64,000 nt of DNA, from the NCBI GenBank assembly GCA_021613535.1, contig CP075494.1, positions 6,510,001-6,574,000 of the forward strand, given 5' to 3'. Both the position numbers and the translations under genes were made by a program. Source of the DNA: Adineta vaga. Its lineage: Eukaryota > Rotifera. The stretch's first letter is position 1; the number at the start of each line of letters is the position of its first letter. Of this stretch, positions 38,654-53,753 are shown piece by piece. The notes below the pieces were generated by a model. The model saw only the letters and a list, made by a program, of their open reading frames with translations, made no database searches and was not told the DNA's origin.

Positions 38654-41600
38654 CTAGAGAGTTAAAGTCATATCTGATTTTATTTTACGTGCATTCTTTC
38701 TATTACTTTGATTGTCATCATCAGAATATGAACGTTTTGGAAATGATATTGTCGATGTCAGTATATTATGCTGTTCAAACCATGAATTTATTTGACCGAA
38801 TGCCAACAGACGTAAGCCAATCTATATCAAAACAAATTCAGTTTATATTAAATATGAAATTTTAATTCTTTACTTGAGCTTCATAAGTAATATCATTACG
38901 TTCTTGAACAGTTAAATTATCAAAAATATCTTTGTTTGTAACAGTTTGCCATGATATACGTAAACGTGGACCATCTAAAAGCGTAGAATTCTTAAAATAC
39001 AAATATATAACAACTATCATTTTTCATATCGTATAAAAAAGCTGACAGATTCTGTCAATAGTTGAAAATGAACATGAAACTTTCTAATATTCGAATTGGT
39101 AGTTAATACCTTTAGGACATTTCTTAGATAATTATTTCTAATAACATACTTTGGTATATTATTTCATTCTATAGTGCATCTCTTGAACTATTTCTATACC
39201 TACTTACCTCTCTTATTCTGAATATTCGATGTATATCAATTGAAGTTATTAATGCGCTAACGACAAACATCAATTAAACATTTCTCCATCTGAAAGAGCA
39301 GTGAAAGTTAATTGCGAGATAATAAAGAAACGACATAATTATAAATTGATCTTTTCTAAATTATAGACTGTGATAAATATTTAACTAAAGTATATCTTTC
39401 AGTGCTACATATTACTCGTTTCATTACCAACTAACATCATTTCTTTTCAACAAGAGCGAGACCTTATGCGTTGATATTAATTAATATAAAATCATCAGAT
39501 GATTCTATTGGTTATAAATTCAATTAACTAAATGTCATACTCACGGGATGACAGATAGTCTGTCTATGATATTCAAACGGAAAATGAACGTGTTGCTTAG
39601 TAACACAAATATTTTCTACATCGTTCTACAAACACGCATGACTTTGGGAACAAAACTTACTTGATAAAATTAAACCACCGGCAAGAGATTCCAGAACACG
39701 CCGAAATGCAACAATAGGTGAAATAGATTTTGTTAACGTATGTTCAATAAGAATTTCAATGGCCTATGAAAGACAATATATTTGTTTCAAAATACAAAAA
39801 CAAACTTGTTTTCATACTTCTGATGATAAGGATTGCCAATGATACGAAAAATTTGCTTTATACCGTAAACATCGTATCAAAGCTGGTGCATGCTGTCGTA
39901 TACTCACTTGTTTCTAAATATTCAGAAAAATATGTTGAATTCTTACTATTCTAAAGATTGATTCGGTGAAATTTACTTGAAACCATCGAACAGAATGCAT
40001 AGCATCTAAACCCATCAGACAATTTGTTTTAGTTAAACATTGATTTACTATTTGATTATCAGATGATTGAATAGATATTGATGTAAATGAAATCGAAACA
40101 CACATCTTTCCTTCAATAGTATCTGTATAAACTTGAATTATTTCATTATCTTTTTCACATTGAATATTATTTTGATTTTTCCATGTTTCCTATGAAATTC
40201 ATAGCGTAATCTTAATATTTATATATTCAAATAGTTTATATCTACAGATAATATTGAAAAGACTTTATCAAAAAGATTTCTCGTTGGCCATTCTGCACAC
40301 ATAACAACAATATGAAAGACACGATCAGTTTTTATCAATAAATTTTTCACAAGTGAACCAATACGAGAAAAACCCATCAATGGACTTTTGTTTCTAAAAA
40401 CAAGACTTGTATTTTGAAAAAGAATCATATTGAAATATGTATGACATACATAACTGTTCCGATAGCATCAGCACTTGTTGATGTTGATAAAGAAGAGGAA
40501 AGTTGTTCAGAACATGATTTTAATACCGCTTCAACAGTACTAACAAATTGTTCGATTGTATCACGCTAGAAAATAAATGCAAAGAAGAGATTGAATCAGA
40601 AATCAAAGATTATTATTTCTTTTGACTTATAAAATAGTGATCATTTGATTATTTCTTACTAAATTCTGTGATGGTATAATTCGTTCATGTAACGTCATGA
40701 GATATCTTGTATCTTCATCGATTTCAATTTGATTATTTTGCATATTTATTTCTCGTTCATGATCATTTTCTTCTAAATCATTGAAATGTTGTTTTGGACT
40801 GGATGATTTAGTTCTCTGTCTATCAATTTTCAAATTTGGATCAACTTTTTTCTAGAAATAAAATAACAATACTGGAGATTCGTCGAATTTGAGCTTTACT
40901 TTACTTTATAGGAAATTCGATGACGTTTGCCTTTCAAATGCGTATCTTTCGCGTTAGCATCATTAAATGTACAATCACATAATTTACAATGATATGATTT
41001 AATAGTATTCGTATTATCATACAATGTTTCAATATATTCTACACCTAACAATTTCATACTTGATTGTTTGATTTCATTGATTGGTAAAGATTGAGATTCA
41101 TGAGTAGAGATTGTTGGCTGATGAACAGGTTCAGGAATTGTTTTACCTAGTTTAAGATGTAATTTGAGAGTCTAAAATAATAGCGAAAATGATAAAACGA
41201 GATCCGAAATGCATAGAAATAGATTAACCTACTTTCTGATGTTTACTACCATCTAAATGAGCTTGATGAGCATCCGCATTTGTACATGTTATATCACATA
41301 AATCACAACGAAAAACATTAGTAGTTTTCTGTTGATTTTGAGTATTTCCTGCTTTTTTAATATGTTTAGAACCTTGAATATGTGCTTGATATGATGTATG
41401 ACCACCACATTCTATTCGACATATTTCACAATAATAAGTACGAACGGCATTTTTCGTATTAAATGTCGGATTAATTGTAGATCGACGATTATTCTTTTGA
41501 GATGTAATTAATTGATGTCTGTTAAACATCGATTGTTCCGATGGTGCAGTAAAAGCAGCGAGTGTTTCAGCAGCAGATTGAATGAGATGATCATAACCTA

Positions 41601-42001
41601 AGAATCAAATTGTTAATGATATATTCGCGTTATGTATACAACGACGAGAAAGATATGCGATTAGAACATTGAAATGATTTCTTAGAATATTTTTAAATCT
41701 AATCAAACTTACTGTTATTATATTGCGGTTGAGGTGGTATCGGTGGATACATCGAATGATTCGTATATTGTACTATTGGTGGCTAAAATAGAAGTATACA
41801 TCCTCTAATTTAGTTGTATTATCTTTTGAAAATATATTTTTACTTGTGAATGACGACGTGGATAGTGTTGTCCATACAGAGATTGTTGTTGCACAATTTG
41901 AGGATATCGAAAAGTACTAAATATTGTGAAATAAATCAAAATTTTCATATGAAATTCATGATATACTTGTACATGGGATAGTTCATCCCATTATTGGACA
42001 T
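38654..42001 (-). CDS. ZFR: zinc finger RNA-binding protein with DZF domain
   Basis: Thirteen exons (41967-42001, 41844-41916, 41713-41782, 41233-41597, 40905-41171, 40660-40851, 40450-40565, 40246-40393, 39977-40189, 39818-39913, 39661-39763, 38874-38974, 38654-38821) join in phase to 648 residues; human ZFR is 1,074, so the N-terminus is short. Three widely spaced JAZ-type C2H2 fingers read YYCEIC...HIQGSKH, FRCDLC...HLDGSKH and YHCKLC...HLKGKRH, as in ZFR. The DZF domain follows: DEDTRYLMTLHERI, GFSRIGSLVKNLL, VVMCAEWPT, LDAMHSVRWFQ and IGLRLLAFGQI. ZFR binds double-stranded RNA and modulates splicing, pairing with ILF2-type DZF partners. It is head-to-head with CLPX, 271 bp between start codons. 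Confidence 0.93.
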
Positions 42002-42272
42002 TTTTGTTTCGTAAAATAAATGAATAAGAAATGAAATAAAGCGGAAAATACACGATTTTTTTCCGAAGTACTATTATTTCATTTAACAAGGTCTTCAATG
42101 AAATATCTTTTAACCAATCATTTTTCGTTTGACGTCGAGCACCATCTTTTGATTAAATCGTTTGAATGGAAGATTACTCCGACGACTCCTCTCACCTTGA
42201 TCATATGTCTTTAATAAATACGAGTTAAACGAAATAAATCTTATCTTTAATCATCAGATCTGAATTCAGTTC
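42002..42272. promoter_or_regulatory. bidirectional promoter region, ZFR / CLPX
   Basis: Only 271 bp separate the two divergent start codons. No TATA box is obvious. A CAG ends at 42269, three bases before the CLPX ATG, and may be a splice acceptor for its leader. Confidence 0.45.
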
Positions 42273-44991
<2,719 letters not shown>

Positions 44992-45838
44992 ATAAAAAAC
45001 ATGATTTAGCTTAACAATCTTTCTTTTATTTATAAATATTTCATATATGTTGTTCTCCGTGTATTTGACAAAAGCAAAGCAATTGATTCTATATTGTTAT
45101 TGTTTATTTTATGTCTTTCTTTCAGTGAAACAAAAAAAAACATAACTTCGCTTGTAAATAAACGTAGATTAAATGTCATTTTTAATGATTTGAGATGTAG
45201 AATAGGAGACTAATAATCTTTCATAATTCTATACAAAAAGATACTAATTAAATCATTTAATTAAGAAAACTAAGGTAATTAAGTATGTTCTTACAATGAA
45301 AAGATATGCACTTCTTAATCGGTTCACTTTCTTTGTTCATCTATTGTTGAAATGACGTATGTTTACCTCGATTTGTAGAACTATATCTGTTAACAAAAGA
45401 ATTCTTCAAATGTAAGAAAGAATGATTTTCTTCTTTTTCCTCTATCGATTATTCTGTACTTGTGAATTTGATAGTTAGAATTTGTCTTTTCTTTCATCGA
45501 GGTAATTCTATAGTTCTTTCTCTTTCTATATCGATTTCTTATATATCATCATCGATAGATGTGTGATAAAGAAAGACAGTCGAGGTCTATCTGGTGAGAT
45601 CAAGAAAAATCTAGTGAGAGAGAGTGAACAAATAAGTGATATCATCGTCAGTGATCGAAAGTAGAAAAGCCGCTTTTCGTGGTTGTTTACCTTCACTTTG
45701 CATACGAACGCCGTCAACGTCGGACGCAAACGCGCATCAGATCAATAGAAGGATAATCAGAGAGGAGAGACGGTTACCTATCGTCATTTCTATATACATA
45801 TTATCGACATCAGCGTCGAATTTACAATAAGCTCAAAG
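44992..45838. other. non-coding: CLPX 3' flank and upstream region of the chitin-binding gene
   Basis: AATAAA overlaps the CLPX stop region (44991-44996). Pyrimidine-rich tracts occur near 45515-45535. A 64-codon open stretch at 45636-45830 ends just before the next gene's ATG and is more likely its 5' leader than a gene. Confidence 0.5.
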
Positions 45839-48800
45839 ATGAAACAGGCATGTGAATCAAAGATTTTTTATTAATTAAATTAATGAATAACTCATTTTTA
45901 TTTTACAGGTTCATTTGAAACTGTTATTGTGTTTTTTATTGGCAACTAGTGCCACTGCCCAAATGAACAGTAATAGACAAATTCATATATAATATCATTT
46001 TAGGAGTTTCTCTTTTATCTGCTTTTCATTAGGTATGTTTGGCGGTTTTCCTACAAGTAATTCATTAGGTCAACAATTCGGTGCGGGTGCCGGAAGTTTT
46101 GGTGGTGTGGGAGGTTTAAGTGGTATGGGAGGATTAGGTGGTATGGGAGGTATGGGAGGTTTAGGTGGTATGGGAGGAATGAACGGTTTTGGTGGTTTCG
46201 GTAACGGCGGACAATTTCAACAGCCAAATGCTGCATCAGCTTGGTCAGGTTTTGGACAAACTGGTTTTGGTCAACAGCCAGCTCAACAACCAGCTCAACC
46301 TGCTGTCGATCAAACTAGTGCCGTCCAACAACCAGCTGCAGCTCCAGTCAGTCAACAAGCAGCACCAGCTGAAGATTTTTCGGCATCAGCTGCCTCAGTT
46401 AGAACTGTACAAAATGATAATTCAGGTAGCAGTGGTTATGGTGGCTCATCATATGGTAAAAGCAGTGGTTACGGTGGTTCATCATACGGTAACAACAATA
46501 ACTACGGTGGTTCGTCATATGGTAATAACAACAACTACGGTGGTTCATCATATGGTAATAACAACAACAACTATGGTTCATCTTATTCTGAACCAACTTA
46601 TGGTCAACCCTATGGTATTCAATCTACAGGCGAATATACAACCTATTATCCAGAAAAACTCGATCTCTCTCGATGCGGACCAAGTAACATTTAATAAACA
46701 ACTGAATATACATATATATATTTATGACTTTATTCTCTTCTTTCTTTCAGCGCCAACCGAAAATCCATGCACAGCTTATGGCCCACAATATTATCCATTA
46801 CCTGGTTACCCACATTGTTATATTCAATGTGCATTTGAACGAATGTTCGTTAAACCATGCCCAGCTAATCTTGTATGGAATACTCGTATAAATGTTTGCG
46901 ACTGGCCAACAGTTGCTCCTGCTGGTGGTTATGATAATTATGGCACAACATCATATGGAAATAGTGGAAGTAGTGGAAATAGTTATGGTTCATCATCACC
47001 ATCATCATATGGTGGTGCATCTACTTATTCTTACGGACGAAAGAAACGATCAACAACTGAACGCAAGAAACGCGGAGGTTATGGTGACAGTTATGGTAAC
47101 GGTGGAAGAAGCAGCGGTGGTTATGGTGACAGCTATGGTAACGGTGGAAGAAGCAGCGGTGGTTATGGTGACAGCTATGGTAATAGTGGAAAGCATAACA
47201 GTGGTTATCGATCAAATCGTGACAGAGGATATGGTGGTTCGAAAAAGAAACATGGTTATGGTGGTTTTCCTGGCATGTTCGGAGGACCTTTTCCATTTCC
47301 ACCTCTTCCACTTGGTAAATATAATCATTTTGAATTTTCTATTATAAATTGTAATTCTCTATTATTTTAGGTCTACCATTAGCTCCATTTGCATTACCAG
47401 GTCCAGTTGGTTTTCCAGGTTTAGTCGGATTACCAGGTCTCCCACCTCCATTTGGTATTCCTCCACCAATGTAAGTTATATAGACTGCAACTATTTTAAA
47501 TTATAATTCTGATAAATTCTACAGTCCACCCATCGGCGGAGCTCCAATCGCTCCACCACCAGTTGGTGGTCCGGTTCCAGCTCCAGCTCCAGCTCCAGCT
47601 CCAGCTCCAGCTGCTGCTGCAGCTCCACCTCCAGCTAAAGCTGGTCCAGCTCCATCTTATGGTGGTGGTGGTTCATACGGTGGTTCATATGGTGGTTCAT
47701 ATGGTGCTCCTGCTAAAGCTGCTCCAGCTCCCGCTCCCGCTCCAGCTCCAGCTCCAGCTCCAGCTGCTGCACCAGTTGCTGCAGCCGGTCCAGTTGCAGG
47801 TGGTGTCCCTCCACCTGTTGGCGGTATTGCTCCAGGAATAGTTCCGTAAATTTCCAATACATTTATATATAGAGATATAGAATTTGTGATATCATTCGAT
47901 TTTAGACCACCTATACTTCCACCACCAATCATTCCACCCATCGGTCCATTTATTCCACCAATGCCTGTTCCTGTATCTGCTACATTAAGTATGTTTTCAT
48001 TGATACATTTGACTTTATTATTTTCATTTCTCTTACGATTAGTCCCTGGTCCATTGTTTCCATTTGGTCCTCCATTTGGTGGTCCGTTCGGTGGTCCAAT
48101 TGGTGGCCCATTTGGTGGTCCTTTCGGTGGTCCACTTGGTGGTCCACTTGGTGGCCCATTCGGTGGTCCGTTTGGTGGTCCAATTGGCGGTCCGATTGGT
48201 GGCCCATTTGGTGGTCCGTTCGGTGGTCCAATTGGTGGTCCAATCGGTGGTCCATTCGGTGGTCCATTCGGTGGTCCAATTGGTGGCCCATTCGGTGGTC
48301 CATTTGGCGGTCCATTCGGTGATTTTGGCTTCGATCCATTTTTAGGTGGTGGTTATGCTGATCCATTATTCGGTTTCGATCCATTCTTCGATGGACCATT
48401 TGGTGTTGATCCATTATTTGATGGCCCATTTGGTTTTGATGCTGGGTAGGAGTTCTTTCATACAATAAAGTTTTTCTTTTTTTATGATGTCTTTTACTAA
48501 ATCTTTTCTTTTCCTATAGTTTCGATGGATATCCATTCGATGACTATCTTTATGATGATTTCAATGCTTAGTAAGTACATCCAGATCCTCGATTACATAG
48601 TTAATCCTTTAATGTAATTTTTCTGCGGTTTTTAGTGGCAAACCATATGGTAAAAATTACGACAAAGGTTATAAAAAATACGGTAAAAGTGGTTATGATA
48701 AGAAATATTCGTAAGTTGATTGTTTCCTGCCTTCCAAGAATTAATCATATCAAATTTTTTCTTATATATAGTTCATATGATGACTATGATTATCCAAAGA

Positions 48801-50385
48801 AATCGGATTACAGCAAGTGAGTAAATATTATTTAGATAATAACATATTTCAATTCTTCTTGTTCTCTAGAAATGGTAACTTCAAAGCTTATGGAGGTAAA
48901 AGTAAATACACCAACAACAAATATAACGACAACTACAACTCTGATAAATATAATAAAAACTCTAAATATGATGATAAATATAACTCAAACGATGACTCGT
49001 ATGACTATCGTAAGAAACGTCAATATGATGCAACTGAAGAACAAGTACAACCAGCTGTTGTAATTCCACAAGAAGATAAATATCAAAAATCTTTTGTTCC
49101 AGCTTCAGCTTCATCCTATGGTTCAATACAACAACAACCCCGTTTAATTGCAGCAAAACAACGTAAAGTTCACTTTTGAAATTCTGCCATCTATTATCGA
49201 ACTTATCGTCTTTCATTTTTTATTTAGCATCACCATGCACTGGTAAAGAACCAAAAACCAATGTTGCACATCCAACAGATGCTAGCAAATATATTGCATG
49301 TTTAAAAGAAGACAATTATGAAATTATGGATTGTCCAAATGATCTTATCTATAATGCTGCTGCTGATCAATGTGAAAAAATAAAAAATACTGAAAGTCTT
49401 TGTGAACGTGATCAACCATGTATGAATGATGGTCAATGTCATCAAACAAGTCCGTCATCATACAAATGTACTTGCCGTGCAGCATGGACAGGTGAACGAT
49501 GTGAAATTCCTCTTTCATCTTGTGCTGCTGATCCATGTGGTCAAGGTAATGAATGTCATACATTAAAAACCAAGGATTATGCTCAAGATTTCGTTTGTGT
49601 TTGTGATGGACGTCAATCATATGGTTTAAGTTGCGGACGAAATACCGTTCCAAATCCATGTTTAGCTGCATCATCTGAACAAGAACAATATTATCCATTT
49701 GCATTCAGTGCACAAGCTTTTGTTCAATGTAATGGTGATTTACTTTATGTTCGTCCATGTGCCGAAGGTTTATACTGGAATCAAGAAAACAAAATCTGTG
49801 ATCGAATTGAAACATCACCAGCTCCACCAGCTTTAGATCAAACTCCATCATATCAAGTTACTTATGGTAGCCAACAAACACAACAACCAGCTTATAGCCG
49901 CCCAACAGCTAGTTTTGCTGATCAAGCTCCAATTCAACAAAAAACTTACCAACAACAAACATTCCAACCAAAAACAATTCAATTCAATAATCAAGGGTAC
50001 AAAATGAAAATATTCGTTTTTCAACAGCTATACATTTGATTTTGTTTTATTTAGTTCATCATCATCGTACGGATCAGCAAGAAACCAATATGCTGCACCA
50101 CAACCATTACTTTTCAAATCCTTCCAAACAGTTAATCGTAACTATCAATCACAACCAAAAGCTATTAACAGTTATGGATCAGTTCAAGAAAAAGAACAAC
50201 AACCAATTCCAGTTATTCGATCATCTTGGACACCAACAATGATTCGATCATCACCTGTTGTTAATACAAATCAACAATACGGCTCATACAATCAACAACC
50301 AGTTCGATCTTTCACACGTGTATTTCAACCTGAACCATCTAGAAATTTAAACCGTGAATTATCAGGATCAGGTTATCGTCGATAA
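45839..50385 (+). CDS. large secreted Gly/Pro-rich chitin-binding EGF protein
   Basis: Fourteen exons (45839-45847, 45909-45969, 46033-46683, 46751-47314, 47371-47470, 47525-47845, 47906-47988, 48043-48445, 48520-48570, 48636-48710, 48772-48816, 48870-49162, 49228-49996, 50055-50385) join in phase to 1,251 residues. A signal peptide (LKLLLCFLLATSATA) leads into GGLGGM repeats, Gln/Ala-rich and YGGSSYGNN repeats. A peritrophin-type (CBM14) domain follows, then GGYGDSYGNGGRSS repeats with RKKR sites, collagen-like and PAPAPA segments, a GGPFGGPIGGP array and Tyr/Lys/Asp-rich exons with YRKKR. A second CBM14 domain, two EGF-like modules and a third CBM14 domain end in a Gln/Ser-rich tail. It probably builds a chitinous or adhesive extracellular structure. 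The first intron needs a GC donor. Confidence 0.9.
46090..46590 (+). repeat. in-frame Gly-rich tandem repeats
   Basis: 46100-46200 repeats GGLGGM/GGMGGM units. 46430-46575 repeats YGGSSYG with KSS or NNN(N) spacers about five times. The units stay in frame, so copy number can change without breaking the protein. Confidence 0.85.
47074..47200 (+). repeat. three copies of a 14-residue GGYGDSYGNGGRSS-type unit
   Basis: Near-identical 42-nt units at about 47074, 47116 and 47158. The first two end GGRSS and the third ends SGKHNS. They lie just after paired RKKR-type basic sites. Confidence 0.85.
48064..48322 (+). repeat. GGP(F/I/L) tandem array
   Basis: About 26 copies of a 9-nt unit encoding Gly-Gly-Pro or Phe/Ile/Leu-Gly-Gly-Pro in frame inside one exon. 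Higher-order blocks (PFGGPIGGP) are visible, pointing to expansion by unequal exchange or slippage. Confidence 0.9.
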
Positions 50386-51478
50386 GATAATCATGTGTAT
50401 AATATGATCGATTTGTTTTTTGTTTCGTGATATGTTTGTGTGCCATATCGATCTTTTCCTTTTACCTGTTTTTATATCTTGACTTATATTCATTTTCGCT
50501 TTCCTTCTCTTCTCTCTCTTATCTATTCGTTTTAGCTTTATTTTATTTGTTTACGAACTGCATATCTGATGCAAATGAACGTTTTATTTAAAAACGAATA
50601 AAATGCATCAAAGTTTTGAATAGATTTTTTCTTTACATATTATATAACGATAATATTCAATGTCTCAAAGCAATTAACACAAACGTAAAGGTAATGATAA
50701 TTAGAACAGAGAATCAGTTATCTTTCTTAATTATATTTAAAATATCTTCATGTCAAATGTCATCTGGCTAATAATTATATAATTATTATTTGAAAACAGC
50801 TATTTATTATCGAAATGTTATTTAAAAACAATCGGACAGTTATTCGTTGAGTCAGTGGAAACATATGTATACATGTTTGTTTCGATACAATTTTAACTAA
50901 AATTGGTTTCTCCTGTTCCAGAAAAACCTATAAAAATGATTCATTTTACTGTCACAACCTATATACGTCTACATTATGATGCGCTTTGATTGATATGTAA
51001 TAGCACTCAATATGAATCATCAAAAATTCAACATGAAAGAAGTAGAATGATATGAATTCAACTAATTCAATTATTTGTATTTATTTAAATAAACTGTTGG
51101 ATTTCGTTTGTATTTTCATGCTATCGTATTATGAATATGATTAATTAGTTCGAAATTAAGTAAATGCACGCATGACTGAAGGTAAAAATTATTGCAAATA
51201 CTTTTCAATCATGTTTGATTATAAGCATCTCTTTTTTTTGCTCTCTTCTCTCTCTCTCTCTTCTTCTTCTTCTTCTTTTTCTCGTGTTCTGCTCGATTGA
51301 ATGCGCCTTCTCATTTGTAAGAATACAAAATATCACTAGTCGATGAAAATGAGTATAAAACCTTGATCAATTACTTCTATTTGAATACAATAAGCTATTA
51401 TCTGTCTACTCTTTCCCTTCTCCCATCTCGCTCTCGCACGTCAATAACGTCCCTAGCTGCTTTTTTACTCCAAAATTG
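50386..51478. other. non-coding spacer
   Basis: 3' flank of the chitin-binding gene, with a canonical AATAAA at 50597-50602, 212 nt after the stop. Then the upstream region of the phosphatase gene, with a (CT)n/(TTC)n pyrimidine stretch at 51238-51283. Confidence 0.55.
50597..50602 (+). terminator. polyadenylation signal AATAAA
   Basis: Canonical hexamer 212 nt after the stop of the chitin-binding gene, in AT-rich 3' flank. Position fits; the cleavage site is not known. Confidence 0.5.
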
Positions 51479-52483
51479 ATGTCTTTCTTTCGCCAAATAT
51501 TCGGTAGAGATCAACCAAGTGATAATCTACGTATTATTATAACAAGACATGGTGAACGAGCTGATTTAACATTAGGAAAACAGTGGTTAAATAAGTTGGC
51601 ACGCAATGGTGGTGATCCTCGAATACCGCATTTAGCACAACGACCACAATTTCGTGATTGGTATTATGATTCACCATTAACAGTTGATGGAGAACGTCAA
51701 AGCGCAAATGTTGGTCACAGATTACTTCAGATGGGTTATCGTATTGATTATTGTTATTCATCACCTGCCTATCGATCCGTACAAACAGCAACAAAAATCC
51801 TTGAAAGTCAAGGGCAGAAAGCCGTACCGATCAATATCGAACCCGGTAGATAAATAAAAACAATTTGTGTTATTTGTATAATAAATATTTAATTAACTTT
51901 TTTCTTTATCATCGAAGGTCTCTTTGAATGTCCAGCTTGGTATGCAGGTAGACCTTTAGTATTCGTTCCACCAGAATACCTAGCTGCAGATAAAAATTTC
52001 AATGTTAATCCTAGTTATGCACCTGTCTATAGTGGTGTTGATGCAAGCGAAGATGAACGAGCATATTATCGACGATCTCGACATCTTATTCGTGAAATTA
52101 TTCGTGCACATAAAGGCCAAGGAGGAACTGTATTGTTATCAGCACATGGTGGTTCTATAGAAGCAGTATCACGTGGTTTACGTGGATTACGTCAACGACG
52201 TGGAAGACCTGAACATCTAATTCAAGAAGCATTAAGAGTTGATTATAATAATTTTGCTATTTTAGAACGTGATGCACGTACACGAGATTGGATTGTTCGA
52301 TTACCAGAATCATACAATAATCCTTATGGAGCCCATTTAACTCGACAAAGTGTCATTCCACTCTATGGTATAGCTACAGAACATATTACTCACCAAACAA
52401 TGGGACATTTACGACCGCAAGCAACGCGTTCAGCACGTCGTCGTCAGCAAAGTCGTCATCAACATCATCGTCATCATCGTTAA
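51479..52483 (+). CDS. histidine phosphatase superfamily protein (UBASH3/TULA-type)
   Basis: Two exons (51479-51845, 51918-52483) join in phase to 310 residues. The phosphohistidine motif TRHGER (His24) is near the N-terminus. DSPLTVDGERQSANVG, SSPAYRSVQTA and the second catalytic-pocket His in LLSAHGGSIEAVSRG follow, the order seen in the UBASH3/TULA phosphatase domain. FECPAWYAG also resembles that subgroup. The UBA and SH3 domains of vertebrate UBASH3 are absent. The C-terminal 30 residues are an Arg/His/Gln-rich tail. Phosphatase activity is likely because both His and the motif Args are intact; the substrate is unknown. Convergent with the M6-like gene. Confidence 0.9.
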
Positions 52484-52756
52484 TAATCATTTAGTAAAAT
52501 TGTTTATTTTCTCATATATCTGTTACAGAAGATTTTTTGCGAAAAAGAACACACTTATAGCTTAAAATTTAAAAAAAAGATAAGAAAAGAACGAAACAGT
52601 GACATAACTATATAATGAACGACGCTAATACTCTTATAAATGCAATTGACTTGACTGAATGAATTTGTCTACTGATCAAACGATAAATATGTATACAAAA
52701 GAAGAACAACATGAAATGACTGTTCTAAACAGTAGGAAAGAAAATTTGTCAACTTG

Positions 52757-53753
52757 TTACATTTTTGTATCTTCAATATCTTGATCGCTGTTGTGTGCCA
52801 ATTCGTAATGACTTCGTTCGTTATGAATATGTGCATGATTAGCACCTTGAGCGATCATAATGAAAATCTAAACATAAAAGAGAAAAAAAAGTAATTCTTT
52901 ATGAATAATAGATATAATTATAATCCTACCAAACTAATTATAATCAAAATCGATGAAGCTGTTGTAACAATACTTAAACTAAAATAATCATGGTATGACT
53001 AAAAAACAATAGGGCATGATTCATTATAGAAAAAAGAAGAATATTTGTCAATATTTACGGGTTGACAAATATCTGCAAGTTTAAAATGTGCAGGTTTTTC
53101 ATCGAATCGATGTGCATATTGATTGATTTCATTCAAAACTGAAAGGAACGAATTCAATTTTATAGGAATCATCAAATCGAATCTCGTCTTTCACTTACTA
53201 TTGACAAAACTACCTCCTGCTGTACCATATCGATTACTGCATACGACGAAAGAAACATAAAAAAGTCCATAAAATGGAAGAAATGTAAGACAAGCGATGC
53301 CAAACCATGAGATTGTTAATAAAAATGTAATTAATAAAAACTAAATAGATCAAATTTCAATTCGTTTTAAATATCAAATCTTTATCAATTGAACTTACAA
53401 AACCGTTCAATATGCGAGCACAGATATTTTTTCTATAACCCCAAAAATTCTTTTTACTTGCTTTACCACTGAATACACTTGCTAAGAAGACTGAACATAA
53501 GCCAAAAAGAAATGTTATGGTAACACCACAACCAACAACAAGTCGACTGAGTTGTAAACTAAAGCATTTAATCATCATTCAGTTATTCTTTTTTTTTCTT
53601 CTTTCATCTGTCAACTTACCACTGGTGACATGACCATTTTCCACTAAATTGAACTTTATATAACGTATAAATGGTTGACATTGTGAATAGAACACATCCA
53701 ATCATGAGAAGTAGAAATGAAACTAATGATGGATACGGTGTTTTATAGATCAT
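52757..53753 (-). CDS. M6/proteolipid (PLP)-like four-pass membrane protein
   Basis: Six exons (53620-53753, 53399-53558, 53199-53340, 53059-53138, 52930-52998, 52757-52867) join in phase to 231 residues. Four hydrophobic segments are visible: YPSLVSFLLLMIGCVLFTM; a second after LQLSRL (VVGCGVTITFLFGLCSVFLA); a third, FLLITFLLTISWFGIACLTF; and SLSIVTTASSILIIISLIF. The order, an ICAR motif before TM3, and an extracellular loop with Cys before TM4 (ADICQPSYHDYF) match the GPM6/PLP family, known for membrane shaping and filopodia in neurons. The His-rich acidic tail is not typical. Family call by pattern only; another tetraspan family is possible. Confidence 0.72.

Noticed and set aside
45636-45830. 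64-codon open frame before the chitin-binding gene
   Set aside because: No domain or signal; ends 9 nt before the real ATG and fits a 5' leader.
48064-48322. Regular direct repeats considered as a CRISPR array
   Set aside because: Units are 9 nt, contiguous and in frame in a coding exon of an animal gene; no spacers.
47563-48345. Several other-frame and antisense open frames across the Gly/Pro repeats
   Set aside because: Repetitive codons keep all frames open; only the spliced plus-strand frame joins the CBM14/EGF exons.
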